From assembly GCF_023101685.1 (NCBI RefSeq), contig NZ_CP082164.1, forward strand, positions 4,092,001 through 4,156,000: a DNA stretch of 64,000 bases. The letters are read 5' to 3'. Shown piece by piece: positions 33,745 through 42,901 of the stretch (position 1 is its first letter; each line of letters opens with the position of its first letter). The stretch comes from Bradyrhizobium sp. 186 (GTDB taxonomy: Bacteria; Pseudomonadota; Alphaproteobacteria; Rhizobiales; Xanthobacteraceae). A program made the position numbers and the translations under genes. The notes under the pieces are model-generated. The model was not told where the DNA came from. It made no database searches and was given only the letters and a program-made list of their open reading frames with translations.

Positions 33745-34754
33745 GGCTTCCCCAGATCAACGCCAATGTTCCGCAGAGGGCGAGGCATGCCATGGCGAAG
33801 AAGGCTGCGCCGAGGCTGGCGGTGGTGTCCAAGATAGAAATCAGCGCCGGCGCCGCCAGCAGGCCTGCATAGGATGCGGTCAGCACCGCGCCCGTGGTCT
33901 CGCCGATCCTGTCCTGCGGAGCAAGGCGCGCGATCTCGGCGATGAAGACGCCGTTCCACCCCGACGCCGTCAGGCCAAACAAGGCCGCGACGGCAAATTG
34001 TCCGGTGCGGCCGAGCGATACGCCATCGAGGCCAAGCAAAGCGGCGCAGAACGCCATGCCCAACCCGATAACAATGAGCACCATGCGCGAGGCGTCCAGG
34101 CGCATGGCGACAAAGCCCCAGCCGAGCCGACCGATCAGGCCGCCTGCCTGCGCGCAGGCGAGCGCCATGCCGGCCTCGATGTGGCTCAGTCCAAGTTCGC
34201 GCGTTCCCAGCATGACGAACACCGTGTTGAGCGACACCTGCATCGCACTGAACGGCATCGAGGCCAGCGCCAGCATCGCGATCCGCCGGTCCGCAGTTAC
34301 GAGCGCCAATCGCGCGCGAAGATCGAGCTTCGGAGGAGGGATGACTTTGCCGGCATAGGCCGGCTTCAGACGTTCGAAGAGCAGGATTGCGAGCAGCGCG
34401 CAGGCGCCGACCGCCGCATAGCACCAGGCCGGTCCAAGCCAGATGGCGATCGCGGGCAGGGCCAGCGAGCCGCAGACCGCGCCGATCTGGTTGCCGGTCT
34501 GGCGGACCGAGAAGACAAAGGCGCGCCGCTCGGTCGTCACGAGCCTTGCCAGCAGCGCTGCGCTCGCGGGAGTCTCGGGTCCAAAGGCAAGGCCGAGGCA
34601 GAGGCCCGCCGCCAGCAATGCGGCACTCGATCCGAGTGACGCCAGCGCCATGCTGGCGGCGATGGCTGCCGCGCACAGGCTCGCGATTCGCAAGGAGCCG
34701 AGGCGCGCGATGAAGCTACCGCCCCACAACGACGCCGGTATGCCGACGGCGAAC
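33725..34754 (-). pseudogene. MFS transporter, C-terminal part of IS-disrupted gene
   Basis: The 3' portion (339 codons) of a major facilitator transporter. About 10-11 hydrophobic segments remain, with conserved-looking RLGWGFVAMRLDASR between helices 8 and 9 and SVRQTGNQIGAV in helix 5. An insertion element separates it from its first 59 codons at 36284-36459. Removing the element plus one target copy restores one in-frame protein of about 398 residues (VFAV then GIPASLWGG). The apparent start inside the insertion element is an artefact. Nearby amidases suggest it once imported an amide or ureide. Confidence 0.9.
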
Positions 34755-36283
34755 CTTTCAATTACCCACATTTAGCCGAGTGGGCTGAGGGAGCGCATAA
34801 ACTGTTGCATCGCAGGAATCGACCGTGATTCCTTGTCTGGCACCGATTCGCGGGGGCGGTGCCAATGGACGGAGAAGCAGGCGCATGGTTTGATCGTGAG
34901 CTCGCGGGCTGCAGCCTTGCCGACGAGCGCCTGAACAAGCGGCTCCGCAAACTGGTGGCGCAGATCGGGAGCGCCATGGGAGAAAGCATTCCGCTGGTTT
35001 GCCAGGATTGGGCCAACACAAAGGCTGCCTATCGTTTTTTCTCCAACGACCGGGTCAGTGAGGCGGACATTCTGGCAGGCCACTTTCAATCGACGCGTGA
35101 GCGCACGATTGCCACAGGCGGTGCTGTTCTGGTGCTCCATGATACAACCGAGTTCAGCTATCGAAGGGAGGACTCAGACGCGATCGGGATCACCAAGAGC
35201 ATAAACAGCGGCCGGGACAAGGCCGGCCGCCTGAGATCGCACACGGTTTGCGGCATCCTGATGCACTCGAGCCTGGCGGTAACGACCGAGGGGCTGCCGC
35301 TTGGACTGACGGCCGTCAAATTCTGGACCCGAAAGAAATTCAAGGGGACTGCCGCGCTTAAAAAGAAGATCAACCCGACGCGCGTTCCCATCGAGAAGAA
35401 GGAGAGCGTCCGATGGCTGGATAATGTCCGGCAATCCACAGAGCTGCTGCGCGATCCGGGACGATGCATCCATATCGGTGATCGCGAGAGCGACATCTAT
35501 GAGCTGTTCTGCGCGGCTCGCGAAGCTGGAACGCATTTCGTGATCAGGACTTGCGTTAATCGCTTGGCTGGGGATGGGGATCACACGATCGCCGACGAAA
35601 TGGACGAGGTCGCCGTCAAAGGACTGCATCGCATCGACGTCAGAAACAACAACGGCGATCCCGATGAAGCCGTCCTTGAGATCAGATATCGCAAGATTCG
35701 CGTCCTGCCGCCAATTGGGAAGCAGAAGCGCTATCCTGCGCTGATCTTGACGGTGATCCATGCCGAAGAGCGCGTAACGCCGAAGAACAGAAAGAAGATC
35801 GAGTGGAAGCTGATTACAGATCTGCCTGTGGGCTCACGCGCCGACGCAATCGAGAAACTCGAATGGTATGCCTTAAGATGGAAAATCGAAGTCTTCCACA
35901 AGATCCTCAAATCGGGCTGCAAAGCTGAGGAATCGAAGCTCCGGACCGCCCAGCGTCTGACCAACCTGATCTCTGTCTTTTGCATCCTCAGTTGGCGGGT
36001 CTTCTGGATGACGATGCTCAATCGCGCAGCTCCAGGGGCGCTACCGACTCTTGCGTTGACCGCAACTGAAATCGCCCTGCTCGATCGACTCGTGAATGAC
36101 AAACCGCAAGCTCGACGGAAAACCCTCTCACATTACCTGGCCAAGATCGCCAGGCTCGGCGGCTATCTCGCCCGCGCCCACGATCCTCCGCCCGGCAACA
36201 CGGTCATGTGGCGCGGGCTATCGCGCCTGACCGACATCGCGCTGGGGGCCATAGTCGGTGCAGAAATTGTGGGTAATTGAAAG
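34755..36283 (+). mobile_element. Complete IS4-family insertion sequence (IS50/Tn5-like group)
   Basis: 1529 bp bounded by inverted repeats CTTTCAATTACCCACA at both ends (16 bp perfect, then an imperfect TTT). The element is flanked by an exact 9-bp target duplication ACGGCGAAC at 34746-34754 and 36284-36292. It contains one transposase gene reading rightward. The 9-bp duplication and YREK motif fit the IS4 family, IS50-like. Perfect ends and intact transposase indicate a recent insertion. It sits in codon 59 of the MFS gene on the opposite strand. Confidence 0.95.
34865..36280 (+). CDS. IS4-family transposase
   Basis: A 471-residue transposase from the ATG at 34865 (GGGGGCGG upstream); a GTG at 34859 is also in frame. 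N-terminal Tn5-like DNA-binding region with FSNDRVSEADIL, then the DDE residues: Asp93 in LVLHDTTEFSY, Asp206 in HIGDRESDIYELF and Glu342 in the Y-(2)-R-(3)-E-(6)-K signature (YALRWKIEVFHKILK). The C-terminal region resembles the Tn5 dimerisation domain. The stop codon lies inside the right inverted repeat. All catalytic residues are present, so the protein should be active. Confidence 0.96.
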   Translation: MDGEAGAWFDRELAGCSLADERLNKRLRKLVAQIGSAMGESIPLVCQDWANTKAAYRFFSNDRVSEADILAGHFQSTRERTIATGGAVLVLHDTTEFSYRREDSDAIGITKSINSGRDKAGRLRSHTVCGILMHSSLAVTTEGLPLGLTAVKFWTRKKFKGTAALKKKINPTRVPIEKKESVRWLDNVRQSTELLRDPGRCIHIGDRESDIYELFCAAREAGTHFVIRTCVNRLAGDGDHTIADEMDEVAVKGLHRIDVRNNNGDPDEAVLEIRYRKIRVLPPIGKQKRYPALILTVIHAEERVTPKNRKKIEWKLITDLPVGSRADAIEKLEWYALRWKIEVFHKILKSGCKAEESKLRTAQRLTNLISVFCILSWRVFWMTMLNRAAPGALPTLALTATEIALLDRLVNDKPQARRKTLSHYLAKIARLGGYLARAHDPPPGNTVMWRGLSRLTDIALGAIVGAEIVGN

Positions 36284-36459
36284 ACGGCGAACACCGCGCA
36301 TGAGAACATCGAAAGTTGCCAGACGTCGATATGGGCGCGGGGCGCGACCACGCCCGGCGCGAACAAGGCCAGCGCGACCAGCGCCTGGAGCGAGGTCATC
36401 GCCCCCAGGGCCGGCAGCAACGCGGGCGCTGGCCGAACGGCAGTGTTTCCGTCTACCAT
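36284..36459 (-). pseudogene. MFS transporter, N-terminal part of IS-disrupted gene
   Basis: The first 59 codons of the transporter broken by the insertion element, covering the N-terminal tail, the first transmembrane helix (SLQALVALALFAPGVVAP) and the second's start (LSMFSCAVFAV). ATG candidates are at 36459 and at 36399; the latter has a better GGGGG ribosome-binding segment. It is divergent from the HIUase-like gene with only 14 bp between the outermost starts. In the element-bearing sequence the frame continues a few residues into the left-reading insertion DNA. Confidence 0.88.
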
Positions 36460-36473
36460 GGCCGCGCGCTCAT

Positions 36474-36821
36474 ATGAGGAACGGCAAGGTGGCAGGCGGT
36501 ATTTCCATTCACGCGGTCGACGTGGCGAGCGGACGCCCGGCGCAGGGCCTGCGGGTCGAGATCTGGCGGATCGATCCCGATTCGGTGCGCCTCGCCGAGG
36601 GACGGCTCGGCGCCAACGGCGTGCTCGATCATCCCGTCGCGCAAGGCGTCGGCATCACGGCGGGCGTATACGAGGTGCTGTTTCACCTCGGCGAGTTCTT
36701 CGCTGATGACGGCTTTCTCACCGTGACGCCGTTCCGCTTCCGCATCAACAATATCGACGAGCATTTTCATCTGCCGTTGAAGTTCACACGCTGGGGCTAT
36801 TCGCTGTTCCGCGGCGCCTGA
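36474..36821 (+). CDS. Divergent HIU-hydrolase/transthyretin-like protein
   Basis: A 115-residue protein of the transthyretin/5-hydroxyisourate hydrolase family, with GISIHAVDVASGRPAQGLRV at the N-terminus and EHFHLPLKFTRWGYSLFRGA at the C-terminus. The N-terminal catalytic-type His (SIH) and the EHxHxPL His are kept. The Arg normally found in a TNxDGR segment is replaced by Val (NGVLDHP), and the terminal Tyr-Arg-Gly-Ser tetrad reads Phe-Arg-Gly-Ala. Normal HIU hydrolase activity is therefore questionable; a related hydrolytic or binding role is possible. It reads rightward and converges on the ABC permease genes. The ureide and hydantoin genes further right hint at a purine- or hydantoin-related role. 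Confidence 0.85.
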   Translation: MRNGKVAGGISIHAVDVASGRPAQGLRVEIWRIDPDSVRLAEGRLGANGVLDHPVAQGVGITAGVYEVLFHLGEFFADDGFLTVTPFRFRINNIDEHFHLPLKFTRWGYSLFRGA

Positions 36822-37637
36822 TCAGTTGGTCAGCCGCCGTGACAGTCCGGTGACGCGCTCCATCACCGCGACCAGCGCGACGGTAGCGATGATCAGCACG
36901 CCCGACAGCGCGGCGATGGTGACGTCGAGCTTGCCCTCGAGGTCCTGCCACATCCGGATCGGCAGCATATCGGTTGCGGCGTCGCGCAGGAACAGCGAGA
37001 CCGGCACGTTGTCGAAGGACGACATGAAGGCGATGAAAGCGCCCGCGATGATGCCCGGCCGGATCAGTGGCAGCACGATGCGGCGGAACGTGTAGAGGCG
37101 GCTCGCGCCGAGTGCCGCCGAACTCTCAAGCAGGGTCGGCTCGAGCTGCGCCAGCGCCGCGACCGTGTTGCGCAGGACATAGGGGACGCAGACCACGGTG
37201 TGGCCGATCACCAGCGTCAGCGGCGACACCGGCAGGCCGACTAACGAGAACAACATCAGCGCTGCAAGCCCGAAAGCGAGCGCAGGAAGCACGAGTGGCG
37301 ACATGAAGAGCGAATCGAGCAATCGCGCCGACAACGTCCGCGACCGCGAGATCGCCAGTGCCGCCGCGACGCCGAGCACGATCGTCAGCCCCGTTGCCCA
37401 CAGCGCGACCAACAGGCTGTTACGTGCGGCAAAGTGCAACTGCCAGGCATTCCACAGTTCGACGTACCAGCGCAGCGAATAGCCCGGCGGCGGGAATTTG
37501 AGCGAGAAGCCGCTGGTGAAGGAGACGATCAGCACGACAAGCGACGGCGCGATGATCAGGATAAGCGCGATCAGCGCGATCACGGTCATAACGACTTCGA
37601 AGCTGATCGCCTCCAAGGTGCGCTTGCGTCCGCCCAT
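36822..37637 (-). CDS. ABC transporter permease (PotC-like)
   Basis: A 271-residue inner-membrane permease with about six helices and the EAA loop AALGASRLYTFRRIVLPLIRPGI, in which the Gly after EAA is conserved. The frame continues upstream as a shadow of the preceding permease, so the ATG at 37637 is chosen; it overlaps the stop of that permease (TGATG). Family: spermidine/putrescine, iron or thiamine class importers. It works with the adjoining permease, binding protein and ATPase. Confidence 0.92.
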   Translation of the reverse strand: MGGRKRTLEAISFEVVMTVIALIALILIIAPSLVVLIVSFTSGFSLKFPPPGYSLRWYVELWNAWQLHFAARNSLLVALWATGLTIVLGVAAALAISRSRTLSARLLDSLFMSPLVLPALAFGLAALMLFSLVGLPVSPLTLVIGHTVVCVPYVLRNTVAALAQLEPTLLESSAALGASRLYTFRRIVLPLIRPGIIAGAFIAFMSSFDNVPVSLFLRDAATDMLPIRMWQDLEGKLDVTIAALSGVLIIATVALVAVMERVTGLSRRLTN

Positions 37638-38500
37638 CACGCGCCTCCATAGCCGCGCGACATGCGGCCGAGCGTGGTGAAGACGGACACCACCGCGAGC
37701 ACGGCGAGCAGGAAGATGATCGAGATCGCGGATGCAAAGGGCCAGTTCTGGAGAGTCGACGCCTGCTGATAGAGATACATCGGCATGAACAGCATCTGAC
37801 CGCCGCCGATCAGCGACTGGGTGATGAAGGCCGTGATCGCGGCGGCGTAGGTCAGCGTGCACCCGGCGATCACGCCGGGCAGCGATAGCGGTAGCACGAT
37901 CTTGAAGAAAGTGCGCCAGCTTCCAGCGCCGAGCGAGCACGAGGCATCGTCGAGATTGGGATCGATCCGCCCGAGCGCGGTGATCAGCGGCAGCGTCATC
38001 AGCGGCATTTGCACCTGCGCCAGCGCGATCACCACGCCGAACTGGGTGTAGAGCAGCCGCAACGGCGTATCGATGATGCCGAGCGATTGCAGCGTCGCAT
38101 TGATGATGCCCTGGCGACCCAGGATGACGATCCAGGCGAAGGTGCGGACCACGACGCTGGTCAGAAGCGGTAGCAGCACGATCAGAATGATAATTGTCTG
38201 AAGCCGCGGCCCGACCCTCTGATAGAGCCACGCAATGGGAAAGCCGAGTACGAGACAGACCGCAGTCACCTCGGCGCCGAGCAGCAGCGTCGAGCCGAGC
38301 ACGCCCAAGCTGAAGGGATCGGTCAGGAACTGCAGGTACTGGCCGAGCCCCCAATGGAGCCCGGCCGTGTCGTTGTGCAGCGAGAGCCAGAACAATTGCA
38401 GCAGCGGCGCGACGAAGAAGACCAGGAAGAACAGCGCCAGCGGCGCCGCCAATCCCATTCCGTAGGACGTCACGTCCCGTGATGCCGGTGCTGCGCCCAT
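37637..38500 (-). CDS. ABC transporter permease (PotB-like)
   Basis: A 287-residue permease with six predicted helices and EAA loop CSLGAGSWRTFFKIVLPLSLPGV. It lies 3 bp after the binding-protein gene and overlaps the next permease start. It is the first of the two permeases of a complete polyamine-type importer (36822-40674, order ATPase, binding protein, permease, permease). The substrate is not certain from sequence; polyamine, amino-alkylphosphonate or an organic anion are possibilities for this family. Confidence 0.92.
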   Translation of the reverse strand: MGAAPASRDVTSYGMGLAAPLALFFLVFFVAPLLQLFWLSLHNDTAGLHWGLGQYLQFLTDPFSLGVLGSTLLLGAEVTAVCLVLGFPIAWLYQRVGPRLQTIIILIVLLPLLTSVVVRTFAWIVILGRQGIINATLQSLGIIDTPLRLLYTQFGVVIALAQVQMPLMTLPLITALGRIDPNLDDASCSLGAGSWRTFFKIVLPLSLPGVIAGCTLTYAAAITAFITQSLIGGGQMLFMPMYLYQQASTLQNWPFASAISIIFLLAVLAVVSVFTTLGRMSRGYGGA

Positions 38501-38503
38501 GGC

Positions 38504-39550
38504 CTAGATCTTGATCTCGCGGTTGAAGCGCTCGATCCAGGCCGAGCGCTGCTCGTTGATCTTCGTCCAGTCCTGGAACACGAACTTCTGCTTCAGCTCG
38601 GCCGTATCCTTGGCGAGCACGCGTGCGATCTCGCCGCCCATCGTCACCTTGGAATTCGTCGGCACGATCAGGTAGGGCGGGTTCATCAGGGTGGTCTGCA
38701 CCTCCGCCGTCAGTGCCGCCTCGATCAGCTTGAAGGCGAGCTCGCGGTTCGGCGAATTCTTGACGATGTGGATCGTGGTCTTGAAGGCGATGGCGCCTTC
38801 CTTTGGTGCCACGAACTCGACCGGCACGCCGCGCGCCTTGAGAATCTGGATGGCGTTGAAATTGCCCGGGGAGATGTCGATCTGGCCCTGCTGGAACAGG
38901 GTTGCGAGCGCGCCCGGATTGGCGGCGACCGCGGCGAGATTGGGCTTGAGCTCTTCCAGCGCCTTGAAGCCGGGATCGACATTGGCCTCGGAGCCGCCGC
39001 GCATCTTGGCGATTTCGACCAGCCAGCCGGTGCCCAGCGTCGAGTTGAGATTGGTGATGCCGACACGACCCTTGAACTCCGGCTTCCAGAGATCCGCCCA
39101 GGAGGTCGGCGGTGTCTTGATCGCCTCGGGATTGTAGGTGAGGCCGACGACCTGGAAGAACGGGGCGGGGCCCATCGGCTCCTGCGCCTCGGAAATCAGA
39201 TCCTTGTAGTGGGCGCTCTTCTCGACCGGATAAGGCTCGACGAGATCCTGGCCGATGGCGACGAGGGCAGGGCCGGGATCGTGCAGCATGACGTCGATCG
39301 GCGGGTTGGCCTTGGCGGCATTCACTTTTGCGATCTGGTCGACCGAGAGCATCGGATCGAGCACAATTGCGGCGTCGGCGTTCGCTTTTCGGAAGGCCGG
39401 CACCAGCACCGCCTTGTGCGCTTCCTCCCAGCTTCCGGTGAAGGTCGCAAACACGAGCGGACGGGCCTGGGCGAAGCTCAGTCCGGGAAACGCCTTCATG
39501 GCGCCGAGTGTGAGTGCGGTCGTCATCAGGCTTCGGCGGTTGAGGATCAT
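38504..39550 (-). CDS. ABC transporter periplasmic solute-binding protein (PotD/AfuA-like)
   Basis: A 348-residue extracellular solute-binding protein. The N-terminus MILNRRSLMTTALTLGAMKA has twin arginine and a hydrophobic signal ending near LSFAQA. Mature features such as VFATFTGSWEEAHKA, the middle GRVGITNLNSTLGTGWL segment and WTKINEQRSAWIERFN at the C-terminus match family-1/polyamine-type binding proteins. It is 29 bp downstream of the ATPase gene and should deliver its ligand to the two permeases that follow. Confidence 0.92.
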   Translation of the reverse strand: MILNRRSLMTTALTLGAMKAFPGLSFAQARPLVFATFTGSWEEAHKAVLVPAFRKANADAAIVLDPMLSVDQIAKVNAAKANPPIDVMLHDPGPALVAIGQDLVEPYPVEKSAHYKDLISEAQEPMGPAPFFQVVGLTYNPEAIKTPPTSWADLWKPEFKGRVGITNLNSTLGTGWLVEIAKMRGGSEANVDPGFKALEELKPNLAAVAANPGALATLFQQGQIDISPGNFNAIQILKARGVPVEFVAPKEGAIAFKTTIHIVKNSPNRELAFKLIEAALTAEVQTTLMNPPYLIVPTNSKVTMGGEIARVLAKDTAELKQKFVFQDWTKINEQRSAWIERFNREIKI

Positions 39551-39579
39551 GGCAAACTCCCTGTGGACTATGACTGGGT

Positions 39580-40674
39580 CTAAAGCGTTGCGGGAAAGGC
39601 GTTGGCGAGTGATGGCGCGAGCGGTGCGAGGCGCACCGCGGCGCCGTTCTCCAGCGCGCGCGTCTCCCCGATACGCGCCTGGGATACTTTTACGCCGGAG
39701 CCGTCGGCGGTCGTGACCTCATGGACGACGGTGGCACCTAACGGTAACGACATGCCGACCACACCGGCAAAGCCCGTTTCGTCGCCGACGAATTGCAGGT
39801 GTTCGGGGCGGATGCATACGGTGACGCGGCCGCCTTCGGCGAGGGTGCCACTCGCGGGCCGTGCGACGATCTCCGCGCCGGCATCGAGGCGTATCTTTGC
39901 GGCGGTGCGGTCCGCCGATATCACGACGCCGGGCATGCGGTTGCTCGATCCGACGAAGGTATTCACGAACAGGGTCTGCGGACGGTCGTAGACGTCCGAC
40001 GGCGATCCGAACTGTTCGAGCTTGCCGTGGCTCAGCACTGCGACGCGGTCGGCCATCGACAGCGCCTCTTCCTGGTCGTGCGTCACGATCAGCGTGGTGA
40101 TGCCCGAGACCCGCTGCAGCCGCTTGACCTCGATCTGCATGTCGAGCCGCAGGTTCTTGTCCAGCGCCGCAAAGGGCTCGTCGAGCAGCAGGATCGACGG
40201 CTTGATCGCTAGCGCGCGCGCGAGCGCGACGCGCTGCTGCTGACCGCCCGAGAGCTGCCGCGGCAGGCGCTCGGCCATCGACGGCAGTTGCACCAGCTCG
40301 AGCAGCCGTTTCGCCTCGCGCTGGCGCGTCGCCTTGTCGATGCCGCGGGCGGCGAGGCCGTAGCCGACGTTCTCGGTGACGGTGAGATGTGGAAACAGGG
40401 CATAGTTCTGGAACACGATGCCGACCGCGCGGCGGTTCGGCGGCAGCGCATCGACGATGTCGTCGCCGATGATGATCCGTCCCTGGCTCTGCGCGATGAA
40501 GCCGGCGATGATCCGCAGCAGGGTCGTCTTGCCGCAGCCGGAGGGGCCGAGCAGCGCGATGATCTCGCCGCCCTTGATGTCGAGGTTGATATTCTCGACC
40601 GCGAGCGCGCCGCTCGGATAGCGGTGGGTGACGGCGTCGACGACGAGCGAACGGCCGCTTTGCGCATCAGCCAT
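39580..40674 (-). CDS. ABC transporter ATP-binding protein (PotA-like, with TOBE domain)
   Basis: A 364-residue ATPase: Walker A GPSGCGKTT near residue 43, Q-loop FQNYALFPHLTV, signature [15 protein letters not shown], Walker B LLLDEPFAALD and H-loop VTHDQEEAL. The C-terminal 120 residues form a TOBE-type regulatory domain (VCIRPEHLQFV). It is the first gene of the leftward importer operon. An amidase gene diverges on the right, 88 bp away, so importer and amidase may respond to one control region. Confidence 0.94.
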   Translation of the reverse strand: MADAQSGRSLVVDAVTHRYPSGALAVENINLDIKGGEIIALLGPSGCGKTTLLRIIAGFIAQSQGRIIIGDDIVDALPPNRRAVGIVFQNYALFPHLTVTENVGYGLAARGIDKATRQREAKRLLELVQLPSMAERLPRQLSGGQQQRVALARALAIKPSILLLDEPFAALDKNLRLDMQIEVKRLQRVSGITTLIVTHDQEEALSMADRVAVLSHGKLEQFGSPSDVYDRPQTLFVNTFVGSSNRMPGVVISADRTAAKIRLDAGAEIVARPASGTLAEGGRVTVCIRPEHLQFVGDETGFAGVVGMSLPLGATVVHEVTTADGSGVKVSQARIGETRALENGAAVRLAPLAPSLANAFPATL

Positions 40675-40762
40675 GGTGTTGCCTCCCGTTGCCCCAAAAG
40701 AGAAAGCAAGTCTCGTGCCCGAGCCGGTCGCTTTTCGATGCGAGTTTTGGCATTGTGGCCCG

Positions 40763-42151
40763 ATGATGTCGGATCAATCCGTTTGCGAGCTCACCGCCAC
40801 GACCCTTGCGCGCGCCATTGCCAATGGCGAGCTGTCGTCGCGTGACGTCGTCGAGGCGCATCTTGCGCGGATCGCGAGCCGCGACGCGCAATCGGCGGCG
40901 TTCGTAACGCTCGATGCGGAGGGTGCCCGCCGTGCGGCGCAGATCTGCGATGCAGCGCCCGCGCCGACCGGCCCGCTGCACGGTGTGCCCGTCGCGATCA
41001 AGGACCTCACGGACACCGGCGGGCTCGCGACCACCTATGGATCGGTTCTGTTTCGCGACCACGTACCGGTGGAGGACGATCTCGTGGTCGCTCGGCTGCG
41101 TCACGCCGGCGCGATCATTCTCGGCAAGACCAACACGCCGGAATTCGGCTTCGGTGCGGTCTGTACCAATCGACTGTGCGGGCCGACGCGCAATCCCTTC
41201 GATCCCGAGCTGACCTCCGGCGGATCGTCGGGCGGCTCCGCAGTTGCCGTTGCGGCCGGTATGGTGCCGCTGGCGCACGGCACCGATTTCGGCGGATCTG
41301 TGCGCACGCCCGCGAGCTTCTGCGACGTCGCCTCGATCCGGCCGACGCCGGGCCGCATTCCGTCGCCGCGCCGCCCGCTGGGTTGGGACATGTTGGCCAC
41401 CCACGGTTTCCTCGCCCGCAGCATCGACGACCTCGAGCTTGCGTTGTCGGTGTGTGAGGGACCTGATGCGCATGATCCACTCTCGACCGGAGGCCTCGGC
41501 GACGATCGAACACGCGCAGGACGTCCCCGGATCGCTGCCACGCCCGATTTCGGCGTGGCACCGGTTGCCCGCGACGTTCGGACACGCTTTGCGGTGGCCT
41601 GCGAGGCGCTCGCGCGCGTTGCTGATATTGTGCCGTCGTCGCCCGATTGCGGCGGCGCAATCGAAACCTTCCGCACGTTGCGTGCCGCGCACATCGCCAA
41701 CGGTTTTGGTGAGTTGCTGAAGACGCGTCGCGACGAGCTCACGCCCACCGTGATCTGGAATATCGAGGCAGGCGCAAAGCTCTCGGCCGAAGATTATCTC
41801 AATGCGGAGCGCCGCCGCACGTCGATCTACCGCAGCTTCCGCGACCTGTTCACCGGTGCCGATTTCCTGGTCGCGCCGGCGGCGTCCGTCTTCCCCTGGC
41901 CGAACGAGGTCAGCGATGTCACGGCAATCGACGGCACGACGTCGGACACGCCGATCGACTATCTCGCCGTTACCTTCATTGTCTCGCTGGTCGGTTTTCC
42001 GGTCCTGACCGTGCCGACGCGCCGGAAGGCGAATGAGCTGCCGTTCGGCATCCAGATTATTGCGCCGCCGGGATGCGAATCCCGCTTGTTTGCCTTTGGC
42101 CGGACCATCGAGAAGACGCTGGGTTTTTCGCATCGCCGACCGCCTGCCTGA
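40763..42151 (+). CDS. Amidase (amidase-signature family)
   Basis: A 462-residue amidase. The start is at the ATG pair 40763/40766; an upstream extension would overlap the divergent ABC gene. Triad elements are Lys in VAIKDLTDTGG near residue 78, GGSSGGSAVAVAAG near residue 153, and GTDFGGSVRTPASF with the nucleophile Ser. It is distinct from the amidase at 32374 (both about 460 residues). Divergent from the PotABCD-like operon, so an imported amide is a likely substrate. Its stop abuts the convergent racemase gene end. Confidence 0.9.
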   Translation: MMSDQSVCELTATTLARAIANGELSSRDVVEAHLARIASRDAQSAAFVTLDAEGARRAAQICDAAPAPTGPLHGVPVAIKDLTDTGGLATTYGSVLFRDHVPVEDDLVVARLRHAGAIILGKTNTPEFGFGAVCTNRLCGPTRNPFDPELTSGGSSGGSAVAVAAGMVPLAHGTDFGGSVRTPASFCDVASIRPTPGRIPSPRRPLGWDMLATHGFLARSIDDLELALSVCEGPDAHDPLSTGGLGDDRTRAGRPRIAATPDFGVAPVARDVRTRFAVACEALARVADIVPSSPDCGGAIETFRTLRAAHIANGFGELLKTRRDELTPTVIWNIEAGAKLSAEDYLNAERRRTSIYRSFRDLFTGADFLVAPAASVFPWPNEVSDVTAIDGTTSDTPIDYLAVTFIVSLVGFPVLTVPTRRKANELPFGIQIIAPPGCESRLFAFGRTIEKTLGFSHRRPPA

Positions 42152-42901
42152 TCAACTGTCGCGATGTTCGAGCCGGGCGGCGAGCGCCTCGGCGAGACCG
42201 GTGGTGGGCTTGGCCGCGGGGCGGCGGAACGTGCCCCCCGTCGCCTTACGCAGGCGCAGCGCCAGCAGCGCCTCGGCCTGCTTCACGGCGGCGACGACCT
42301 GGTCGATGACGGGGACGGGGATCCGGTCGGCAACCCGCTCGGCAAGGCCCGAGAGCGGCGCGCCGGCGAAGATCAGGACGTCGGCCTCATTCTCGACGAT
42401 CGCGCGCTGCGCGAGCGCGACGAGCACGTCCTCCTTCTCGGTGCCGACTTCGGAGATCGCCTGGAACGGCGTATCGAGCATGCGGATGCCGGCACAGCGC
42501 TCCCACAGCCCGTGGGCGCGAACGCATTCCTCGTACCAGGGGCCCAGCGCCTGAGCGAAGGTGATGATTGCGAAGCGCCGTCCGGCCATGCAGGCCGTCA
42601 GCATCGCGGCTTCCGCCATGCCGACCACGGGAATGTCGAACGTCTCCCGCGCGGCAAACAGGCCGGGATCGCCGAAGGCCGCGATGATCGCAGCATCGAC
42701 CTCACGATGCTGCTCGGCCAGCATTTCCAGGGCGATCGCCCCGCCGATCTGAGCCTCGGTCCGCGTTGCGATGTAGGGCACGCCGCGGGACGCGGTGCAG
42801 GGGACCAGCACGGTGCCGGGCGAAGCCGCGCGCTGCCCGACATCCATCATCAGCCGGGTGACCCCGGCGCTGGTGTTGGGGTTGAGCAGGAGCAGCTTCA
42901 T
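42152..42901 (-). CDS. Asp/Glu/hydantoin racemase family protein
   Basis: A 249-residue member of the HyuE/allantoin-racemase branch, opening LLLLNPNTSAGVTRLMM, a pattern typical of hydantoin racemases. Two candidate acid/base positions are in IAAFGDPGL and LIFAGAPLSG; the usual Cys residues at these positions (for example AC-D and GCA) are replaced by Phe-Gly and Ala-Gly-Ala, which is unusual. The start ATG at 42901 overlaps the GntR stop. It probably racemises a 5-substituted hydantoin, allantoin or related ring so that the stereospecific hydantoinase can act, if the missing thiols are tolerated. Confidence 0.85.
   Translation of the reverse strand: MKLLLLNPNTSAGVTRLMMDVGQRAASPGTVLVPCTASRGVPYIATRTEAQIGGAIALEMLAEQHREVDAAIIAAFGDPGLFAARETFDIPVVGMAEAAMLTACMAGRRFAIITFAQALGPWYEECVRAHGLWERCAGIRMLDTPFQAISEVGTEKEDVLVALAQRAIVENEADVLIFAGAPLSGLAERVADRIPVPVIDQVVAAVKQAEALLALRLRKATGGTFRRPAAKPTTGLAEALAARLEHRDS

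Noticed and set aside
33158..34639. Rightward 493-codon open frame over the amidase and MFS genes
   Set aside because: It is antisense to two well-supported genes, has low-complexity Arg/Gln/Ala content and no domain.
36822..38354. A single 510-residue permease
   Set aside because: The first 239 codons are out of frame with the upstream permease; the true start is the ATG at 37637.
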